Below the pieces are notes generated by a model. The model had not been told where the DNA came from, did no database searches, and saw nothing but the letters and a program-made list of their open reading frames with translations. Source: Microbacterium proteolyticum (GTDB lineage: Bacteria > Actinomycetota > Actinomycetes > Actinomycetales > Microbacteriaceae). From it: DNA of 64,000 nt. Where the stretch lies: assembly GCF_030818075.1 (NCBI RefSeq), contig NZ_JAUSZZ010000001.1:3162001-3226000 (forward strand), written 5' to 3'. The translations under genes and the position numbers were made by a program. Position 1 is the first letter of the stretch. The number at the start of each line of letters is the position of its first letter. Positions 58,160 through 64,000 of this stretch are shown here, one piece after another.

Positions 58160-58889
58160 CCAGTGCCTCAGCGAGCGTGAACTGGCCCGCGTACAGCGCC
58201 TTTCCGACGATGGCGCCCTCGACGCCGAGGGGCACGAGATCGCGCAGCGCCGCGATGTCGTCGAGGCTGGACACGCCACCCGAGGCCACGATGGGCTTGG
58301 GGGTGCGCTGGGTCATCTCGCGCAGCAACTCGATGTTGGGACCGCGCAGCGTGCCGTCCTTCGTCACGTCGGTGACGACGTAGCGGCTGCATCCGGCGTC
58401 CTCGAGACGCTCGAGCACAGTCCAGAGGTCGCCGCCGTCGCGCGTCCAGCCGCGGGCCGCGAGGGTCGTGCCGCGCACGTCGAGGCCGACGGCGATGGCC
58501 TCGCCGTAGCGGTTGATGACGTCGGCCGCCCACTCGGGGTTCTCCAGCGCCGCGGTGCCGAGGTTGATGCGGCTCGCGCCGCTCTCCAGGGCCGCCTCGA
58601 GCGTGCGGTCGTCGCGGATGCCGCCGGACAGCTCGACCTGCACACCCTTGACCTGCTTGATGACCTTGCGCATCACGTTCGCGTTGCTGCCGCGCCCGAA
58701 GGCGGCGTCGAGGTCCACGAGGTGGATCCACTGCGCACCCTGGCGGGCGAAGTCGGCCGCGGCGTCGACAGGATCGCCGTAGCTGGTCTCGGTACCGGCC
58801 TCACCCTGGGTCAGGCGGACGGCCTTGCCGTCGGCCACATCGACCGCGGGAAGCAGCACAAGTTCGGGCGTGGACGCGAAATCGTTCAT
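58143..58889 (-). CDS. priA: PriA: bifunctional HisA / TrpF isomerase
   Basis: A 248-residue TIM barrel. [20 protein letters not shown] (about residues 10-29) holds the catalytic Asp, and [15 protein letters not shown] (about 170-184) the second Asp. [20 protein letters not shown] and [15 protein letters not shown] are the phosphate loops. In actinobacteria this protein replaces both HisA and TrpF, isomerising ProFAR and PRA, since a separate trpF is usually missing. Its start at 58889 was chosen over longer frames from the upstream shadow. Confidence 0.95.
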   Translation of the reverse strand: MNDFASTPELVLLPAVDVADGKAVRLTQGEAGTETSYGDPVDAAADFARQGAQWIHLVDLDAAFGRGSNANVMRKVIKQVKGVQVELSGGIRDDRTLEAALESGASRINLGTAALENPEWAADVINRYGEAIAVGLDVRGTTLAARGWTRDGGDLWTVLERLEDAGCSRYVVTDVTKDGTLRGPNIELLREMTQRTPKPIVASGGVSSLDDIAALRDLVPLGVEGAIVGKALYAGQFTLAEALDVAGH

Positions 58890-58935
58890 GGCTCCTCGCA
58901 CCCTTCGGCGCATCTCGCCGAGCCGGGGCACGAGG

Positions 58936-59586
58936 TCACACAGTAGTCGCGCGCAGCCCGTCGATCCAATTGGACAGCAGACGGATGCCGGCTTCGCCCG
59001 ACTTCTCGGGGTGGAACTGCGTCGCCGCGAGCGGCCCGTTCTCGACCGCCGCGATGAAGGGCGCACCGTAGGTGCACCACGTCACGGACGGCTGAGGGAA
59101 CGGGGGCGTGACGTCCAGGGACCATTCCTGGGCACCGTAGGAGTGCACGAAGTAGAAGCGTTCGTTCTCGATGCCCTCGAACAGGCGAGAGCCCTCGCCG
59201 ACGGTAACGGTGTTCCATCCCATGTGCGGCAGGACCGGGGCCTGGAGCTCAGCCACTGTTCCCGGCCACTCGCCCAGGCCCTCCGTGTCGGCGCCGCGTT
59301 CGATGCCGCGCTCGAACATGACCTGCATGCCGACGCAGATCCCGAGAACCGGTCGGCCGCCGGCGAGCCGGCGGTCGATGATCTCTCCACCGCGGCTGTC
59401 GTTGAGGGAGTCCATGACGGCGCGGAAAGCGCCGACGCCCGGGACCAGCAGCCCGTCCGCGTCGAGCAGCAGCGCGCGGTCCGAGGTGAGGCGCGCGTCG
59501 GCACCGGCCTCGATGAGCGCCTTCACCGCGGAGTGGACGTTGCCCGACCCGTAGTCGAGGACGGCGACGGTCGGCTTGCCGGTCAC
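58936..59586 (-). CDS. hisH: Imidazole glycerol phosphate synthase, glutaminase subunit
   Basis: A 216-residue class I amidotransferase. The nucleophile is Cys in [11 protein letters not shown] (about residues 81-91); the His-Glu pair is in [14 protein letters not shown] (about 190-203). [13 protein letters not shown] is the oxyanion region. It feeds ammonia to HisF, whose gene is not in the window. It overlaps hisB by ATGA. Confidence 0.96.
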   Translation of the reverse strand: MTGKPTVAVLDYGSGNVHSAVKALIEAGADARLTSDRALLLDADGLLVPGVGAFRAVMDSLNDSRGGEIIDRRLAGGRPVLGICVGMQVMFERGIERGADTEGLGEWPGTVAELQAPVLPHMGWNTVTVGEGSRLFEGIENERFYFVHSYGAQEWSLDVTPPFPQPSVTWCTYGAPFIAAVENGPLAATQFHPEKSGEAGIRLLSNWIDGLRATTV

Positions 59587-60197
59587 AGTGCGCCCTTCGT
59601 GCTCGGGATGCCGTCGACGAGCGGGTCGAGGGCCTTGGCCTGGCGGAACGCGCGGGCCAGCGCCTTGTACTCCGCCTCGGCGATGTGGTGCGGATCACGC
59701 CCGCCCAGGACGCGCACGTGCACGGTGAGGGCGGCGTGGATCGAGATGGCCTCGAACGAGTGGCGCACGAGCGAGCCGGTGAAGTGCCCCCCGATGAGGT
59801 GCTGCTCGAAGCCTGCGGGCTCACCGGTGTGCACGAGGTACGGCCGGCCGCTGATGTCGACCACGGCCTGCGCCAGCGCCTCGTCGAGCGGGACGAGCGC
59901 GTCGCCGTATCGAGCGATGCCCGATTTGTCGCCCAGCGCCTGACGGATGGCCTGCCCCAGCACGATCGAGGTGTCCTCGACGGTGTGGTGGGCGTCGATG
60001 TGGGTGTCACCGGTCGCGCGCACCCGCAGATCGGTCAGCGAGTGCTTCGCGAAGGCGGTGAGCATGTGATCGAAGAACGGGACGGTGGTCTGGATGTCGC
60101 TCGCCCCGCGGCCGTCGAGGTCGAGCTCGAGCTCGACACGGGATTCGCTCGTCTCGCGGAGGATCGAGGCGGTGCGGAGCGAGGAGGGGCCGGTCAT
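59583..60197 (-). CDS. hisB: Imidazoleglycerol-phosphate dehydratase
   Basis: A 204-residue single-function HisB. The Mn-binding motifs [15 protein letters not shown] (about 72-86) and [15 protein letters not shown] (about 172-186) are intact. [18 protein letters not shown] is the usual start. It dehydrates IGP in histidine synthesis. It overlaps both hisC and hisH by 4 bases. Confidence 0.97.
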   Translation of the reverse strand: MTGPSSLRTASILRETSESRVELELDLDGRGASDIQTTVPFFDHMLTAFAKHSLTDLRVRATGDTHIDAHHTVEDTSIVLGQAIRQALGDKSGIARYGDALVPLDEALAQAVVDISGRPYLVHTGEPAGFEQHLIGGHFTGSLVRHSFEAISIHAALTVHVRVLGGRDPHHIAEAEYKALARAFRQAKALDPLVDGIPSTKGAL

Positions 60198-61288
60198 GAC
60201 CGCGATCCTACCGAGGCGAGGGCGTCGAGGAATGCGGTGGTCTCGTCCTCGGTGCCGGCGGAAACGCGCAGGTGGTGGGCGATACCGACGTCGCGGATGA
60301 GCACGCCGCGGTCGTACAGCGCCCTCCAGGTGGCCGCGGGGTCGTCGACCCCTCCGAACAGCACGAAGTTGGTCCAGGACTCGTGCGCGGTGTACCCGAG
60401 CGCCGACACGGTGGCCGAGATGCGATCGCGCTGAGCGACGATCTCGTCGACCATCGCGAGCATGGTGTCGGCGTGGCCGAGGGCGGCGGTCGCTGCGGCC
60501 TGGGTGAGGGCACTCAGGTGGTAGGGCAGACGCACCAGCCGCAGGGCGTCGACGAACGCGGGGTCGGCCGCGAGATAGCCCACGCGCGCTCCGGCGAACG
60601 CGAAGGCCTTGCTCATCGTGCGGGAGACCACCAGGCGCGGGCGTCCGGCCAGCAGCGTCACCGCGGACGGCTCATCGCGCGGCGCGAACTCCTCGTACGC
60701 CTCGTCCACGATCACGACTCCATCGGTCGCGTCGTAGACGGCTTCGACCACGTCGAGGCGGAGCGGGGTGCCCGTGGGGTTGTTGGGCGCGCACAGGAAG
60801 ACGATGTCGGGGCGCTGCTCGCGCACCTGCAAGGCCGCGAATTCGGGGCTCAACGCGAAGTCGTGCTCGCGCTCACCGGCGACCCACCGGGCGCCCGTGG
60901 CCCGGGTGAGGATCGGGTACATCGAGTAGGTGGGGGCGAACCCCATGGCCGTGCGGCCAGGGCCGCCGAAAGCCTGCAGGATGTGCTGCAAGACCTCGTT
61001 CGAGCCGTTGGCCGCCCAGATCTGCTCGGCGCCCAGGCCGTGGCCGAGATACTGCGCGAATGCCTCGCGGAGCGTGGTGAACTCGCGATCGGGGTAGCGA
61101 TTGACGTCGCGGAGCGCCCGGGCGACGGCATCCAGGATGTCGTCCGCGACCTCCGACGGAACGGGATGCGTGTTCTCGTTCACGTTGAGCGCCACGGGCA
61201 GCGGGGCCTGAGGTGCTCCATACGGGGTCATGCCCCGTAGATCGTCGCGAAGAGGCAGGTCGTCGAGGCGTACGGTCACCTCACCCAT
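60194..61288 (-). CDS. hisC: Histidinol-phosphate aminotransferase
   Basis: A 364-residue fold-type I PLP enzyme. The Schiff-base Lys is in [16 protein letters not shown] (about residues 229-244), and [11 protein letters not shown] binds [17 protein letters not shown] at the start is the family signature. It makes histidinol phosphate. It heads the visible his run (hisC-hisB-hisH-priA-sseB); hisD, usually before hisC, is not there: upstream is a 430-bp repeat gap. Confidence 0.96.
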   Translation of the reverse strand: MGEVTVRLDDLPLRDDLRGMTPYGAPQAPLPVALNVNENTHPVPSEVADDILDAVARALRDVNRYPDREFTTLREAFAQYLGHGLGAEQIWAANGSNEVLQHILQAFGGPGRTAMGFAPTYSMYPILTRATGARWVAGEREHDFALSPEFAALQVREQRPDIVFLCAPNNPTGTPLRLDVVEAVYDATDGVVIVDEAYEEFAPRDEPSAVTLLAGRPRLVVSRTMSKAFAFAGARVGYLAADPAFVDALRLVRLPYHLSALTQAAATAALGHADTMLAMVDEIVAQRDRISATVSALGYTAHESWTNFVLFGGVDDPAATWRALYDRGVLIRDVGIAHHLRVSAGTEDETTAFLDALASVGSRS

Positions 61289-61718
61289 CGTAGGCGGCGG
61301 CTGCGGTGGTCATTCGCGGATCACGGATGGGAAGATCGCGACGCGTGAGGAACGGGGCGGATGCCGCGGGATACATGAGCGCCGCGAGGAGCCCGCAGTG
61401 CGCGCGGGGGCCGCTGCGAAGCCCGTCGGATGTCTCAACGCCGCCGTGAGCCGGCACGTCGTCACGCACGGGGCCGCGTCGAGCCCATCGGATGCCTCGG
61501 CGCCGCGGTGGGCCAGCAGGACGTCACGCGCGGGGTGCGCTGCCAAGCCCGTCGGACGCCTCAGCGCCGCGGTGGGCCGGCAGGACGTCTGAACGGCGCG
61601 GAAGCCGCGCGGTTGGCGCGCCGCTCGCGATCACGCGGCGGGCGCGCCGCTTGCGATGACGCGGCGGGCGTGCCGCTAGCGATGATGCGGCGGGCTTGAG
61701 GTGCGTGGGCGGCGGCTA
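61289..61718. repeat. Two short tandem arrays between hisC and the LysM gene
   Basis: No gene is supported. Three units of about 62-64 bp (near 61415-61595) share aagcccgtcgga, cctcagcgccgcggtgggcc and aggacgtcac. Right after, three 26-bp units start at 61622, 61648 and 61674 (cgcttgcgatgacgcggcgg plus gcgtgc). The last array ends 20 bases from the LysM stop. Confidence 0.8.
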
Positions 61719-62069
61719 TCAGCCGGCCGGCGTGTACTCGGCGGGGATGGCGATGCGCTGCCCCGCGGCGACCGATCCGCCCGGCAGGGCGTTGAGGCGC
61801 GAGATCTCCGCGACGACGTCGCGGGGGTCGGCGCCGGGTGCCAACTCCTCCGCGATCGACCAGAGCGTTTCGCCACTCATGACCGTGATCTCGGCGAAGG
61901 AGCCGACCGGGGCGCCTGCGTCGTTCGAGGCGAGCGCAGAGCCGCCGCCCACGATCGCGAGACCGAGTGCCACGACGACCGGCAGCGACGCCATGAAAGC
62001 GACGACGCGGCGTCCGCGCGGCGTGATGCGCAGGCGCGTGGTGGGAGTGGAGATGGCGATGCTGCTCAT
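61719..62069 (-). CDS. LysM-domain protein, probable SOS cell-division inhibitor
   Basis: A 116-residue protein. A basic N-terminus ([11 protein letters not shown]) and one membrane helix (about residues 24-45) are followed by an external LysM domain ([20 protein letters not shown], then [20 protein letters not shown]). This architecture and its place divergent from lexA match the actinobacterial counterparts of YneA (DivS, ChiZ), which block division during DNA damage. A long hairpin (62092-62135) lies in its 5' leader and a LexA-like box further up. Confidence 0.85.
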   Translation of the reverse strand: MSSIAISTPTTRLRITPRGRRVVAFMASLPVVVALGLAIVGGGSALASNDAGAPVGSFAEITVMSGETLWSIAEELAPGADPRDVVAEISRLNALPGGSVAAGQRIAIPAEYTPAG

Positions 62070-62091
62070 GGTGTGCTCCTCGAGTGGGGAG

Positions 62092-62155
62092 AGATTCGCA
62101 CTCCTCGCTCGGCCGGGAGGTCGGAGTGCGAATCTGTCTTCCGAATGTATCTTCG
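62092..62155. promoter_or_regulatory. Candidate LexA box and a 13-bp leader hairpin
   Basis: CGAATGTATCTTCG (62142-62155) keeps the CGAA-N6-TTCG spacing of actinobacterial SOS boxes (CGAAC-N4-GTTCG). Between it and the LysM start a perfect 13-bp inverted repeat agattcgcactcc (62092-62104) / ggagtgcgaatct (62123-62135) would form a hairpin in the LysM mRNA leader. An 8-bp palindrome attcgaat (62284-62291) precedes lexA. Confidence 0.65.
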
Positions 62156-62327
62156 ATTGACTGGGGGTGTCAAGACCGCCGCTCTCGGAGACGAATCGAA
62201 CGCGACACGCGCGAACTTCCCGGCGATTCGCCTCGTCGACCGGATACGGTTTCGACACGGAGACCTCATCACCAACCTCCGACATTCGAATTTCCGCCGC
62301 CTTTCCGCGGCGCGAGGGGAGCATCAG

Positions 62328-63014
62328 ATGACCGACGCGACGACCGCCGGCCGCGACCGACCTCAGACGCGTCGGCGCAAGAGCCTGAGCGACAAGCAGC
62401 TCGCGATCCTCGAGGTCATCCAGCGCTCCATCGCCCGCCACGGCTACCCGCCGAGCATGCGGGAGATCGGCGATGCCGTCGGCTTGAAGTCGCTGTCGAG
62501 CGTCACCCACCAGCTCAACCAGCTCGAGCTGAGCGGGTATCTGCGCCGCGACCCGGGGAAGACCCGTGCGATGGAGGTGCTGATCGACCTTCCCGGCGCC
62601 GCCGCCGAGAACCCCGCCGACACGGCCCCCGCTCTCGGGGACGCCGCCCTGGTGCCGCTCGTGGGCCGTATCGCCGCGGGTGTGCCCATCACCGCCGACC
62701 AGCAGGTGGAGGAGATCTTCCCCCTCCCCCGCCAGCTGGTCGGGAAGGGCGAGCTGTTCATGCTGAAGGTGTCCGGCGACTCGATGATCGACGCGGCCAT
62801 CTGCGACGGCGACTGGGTGGTCGTGCGATCGCAGGCGAACGCGGAGAACGGCGAGATCGTCGCCGCGATGCTCGACGGCGAAGCGACGGTGAAGACGTTC
62901 CGCCGCCGCGACGGTCACACCTGGCTGCTCCCGCGCAACACGGCCTTCGAGCCCATCCTCGGCGACGAAGCAGTGGTGCTCGGCCGGGTGGTCGCGGTTC
63001 TGCGCGCGGTCTGA
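62328..63014 (+). CDS. lexA: LexA repressor
   Basis: A 228-residue LexA. The winged HTH covers residues about 18-80 ([40 protein letters not shown]). The cleavage site is Ala-Gly in [10 protein letters not shown] (about 118-119). The catalytic Ser is in [11 protein letters not shown] (about 147-157) and Lys in [11 protein letters not shown] (about 183-193). It represses the SOS regulon until RecA-stimulated self-cleavage. GAGGGGAG precedes the ATG at 62328. It is divergent from the LysM gene. Confidence 0.97.
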   Translation: MTDATTAGRDRPQTRRRKSLSDKQLAILEVIQRSIARHGYPPSMREIGDAVGLKSLSSVTHQLNQLELSGYLRRDPGKTRAMEVLIDLPGAAAENPADTAPALGDAALVPLVGRIAAGVPITADQQVEEIFPLPRQLVGKGELFMLKVSGDSMIDAAICDGDWVVVRSQANAENGEIVAAMLDGEATVKTFRRRDGHTWLLPRNTAFEPILGDEAVVLGRVVAVLRAV

Positions 63015-63092
63015 GCGCACTTATCCACAGGCCGCGCCGGAGGAACGGTTCGCGCACCTACGATGACAGCTCACGCAGAGAAAGCGAGAGTC

Positions 63093-64000
63093 GTGTCCCT
63101 TCCCACCCCGCCCGATGGCCCCTCCTCGACCGGCTCCGGCATCGAACCGGCCGGACCCGCCGACGTCCCTGCCGGCGCGGCGACCGGGCCCGTACCCGCG
63201 TCCGAATCGGTGGGTGCCGTCGGTTCTCCCGTGCTCCCAGGAACCGAGTCCGCATCCGCGACCGGGTCGGCCGCCCCCGTCGGCGTTCCCGTCCCCGCGG
63301 CAGAGCCGCAAGACGGCGGACTCCCCGAGACCGGCGCAGCACCGATGGCCGCTGCCCGACCACGGCGCACCACCGTCATCCTCGGCGCGGCGCTCGCGCT
63401 CACTGTGATCGCCGCGGGACTCGCCGCCTTCTGGCTCTCGGCGCAGCTCTCCGACTCGCGTGATCGCATCACCGAGCAGGAGCAGCAGATCCAGGATCAG
63501 CAGCGCGAGATCGAGGAACAGCGGGAGATGATCGAACAGAAAACAACAGTTCGGGGCCGCTATGGCCGATCTCTACGCCACGGTCGACCCCCTTGTCGGC
63601 CTCCCGTACGCCACCGTCGTCCCGTGGACCCAGATCGAAGCCTTCGCCGACCGCGCCTGGGGGCACCGGCGGAACCCCGCCGCACTGGAGCGCGACACCG
63701 GCGACGTGGAGGCGTTCACCGCCGGCCTGGCCGATCGGGTCGCGGTCGCTCGGACCCAGGCCGCCTCGAACGCCTCCGGCAGCCCGTGGGAGGCCGCACT
63801 CGACGATCTCGGGCGAGGATGGGTCACGACGACGTTCGACGAGACCAACCGCCCCTGCAACATGGACGTGATGGCGTGCGTCTCGGGGGCGGCCCCCTTC
63901 ATCGTCCATGTCAGCGCGGATACGCGCGACGACCCCCAGCTGACGGACTGGATCCGCACCGGCGTCGCCTATCACGAGTACGCCCACGTCCTGCAGTTCA
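63093..64000 (+). pseudogene. Membrane-anchored protein with C-terminal HExxH domain, frameshifted (3' end outside)
   Basis: From the GTG at 63093 the frame encodes about 95 Pro/Ala/Gly-rich residues, a membrane helix (TVILGAALALTVIAAGLAAF), then a coiled coil (RDRITEQEQQIQDQQREIEE). At 63540-63543 an AAAA run shifts the frame: the next sensible sequence, QFGAAMADLYATVDPLVGLP and on to GVAYHEYAHVLQF at the window edge, is in the +1 frame. Removing one A would restore a single protein. The distal part has an HEYAH motif, suggesting a zinc peptidase fold outside the membrane. An upstream in-frame ATG at 63063 is possible. The defect may be a true pseudogene, a base-calling error, or a +1 frameshift. 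Confidence 0.75.

Noticed and set aside
63270..63420. LPETG sorting signal in the last protein
   Set aside because: The motif precedes a helix in the middle of the protein, followed by a long coiled coil and an HExxH domain, so it is not a C-terminal sorting signal.

Overview
The window looks like a chromosomal segment of a high-GC actinobacterium, most likely a Microbacterium or close relative in the Microbacteriaceae. This rests on the strongly G/C-ending codons, the DUF222/HNH, DUF2795, DUF1844, DUF732 and SseB-type families, a LexA next to a LysM protein, PriA (HisA/TrpF) in a hisCBHA run, and the order infC-rpmI-rplT-rRNA methyltransferase ... pheST-argCJBDF ... tyrS ... scpAB ... cmk-der. 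Everything below was read from the sequence alone, without any database search.

Layout. 0-9.7 kb is an accessory-like stretch. It holds the 3' part of a JetC/MukB-type SMC ATPase (Wadjet-like), a 22-bp tandem array, a membrane protein, a DUF222/HNH protein, a MocR regulator with a divergent small ORF, and a CPA1 Na+/H+ antiporter followed by six nested palindromes. 9.8-25.6 kb is a mosaic of single genes: an AroE-like dehydrogenase, YnfA, a zinc metallopeptidase, a 5'-truncated HldE, a lipoprotein, a thioesterase, a SelW-like protein, a LAXTG-type surface protein, a divergent OYE/alcohol dehydrogenase pair, tRNA-Pro(GGG), two acetyltransferases, an S4 protein, a Nudix fusion and two DUF805 genes, one of which carries an in-frame stop.

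26-33 kb (minus strand) is a tightly overlapped operon parA-scpA-scpB-rluB-tyrA-cmk-der for chromosome segregation, ribosome maturation and tyrosine/CMP metabolism. 33-37.5 kb holds repeats, a DUF4184 protein, tyrS and a self-regulated-looking satD pair. 37.5-45.3 kb is the arginine operon argC-J-B-D-F-(acyltransferase)-argH, with no argR or argG. 45.7-55.1 kb holds pheST, a glutamate-type ABC transporter (gluABCD), an rRNA methyltransferase and the infC-rpmI-rplT operon, whose infC most likely starts at AUC. 55.3-61.3 kb holds DUF1844, a glycosyltransferase, and the hisC-hisB-hisH-priA-sseB run. 61.7-64 kb holds a LysM protein divergent from lexA, then a frameshifted membrane protein with an HExxH motif.

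The unusual theme is the density of short repeats, many of which reach into genes. Tandem units of 16, 22, 23, 26, 62-64, 74, 111 and 172 bp and at least three palindromic families occupy most intergenic gaps. At the 3' ends of jetC, the antiporter, the aroE-like gene, the hldE remnant and the DUF4184 gene the repeated unit includes the stop codon or the last codons. In scpA and rluB the repeats are translated at the N-terminus. The best leads are these gene-invading repeats, the JetC gene without an adjacent jetD, the AUC-started infC with a 20-bp palindrome in its leader, and the SatD operator.
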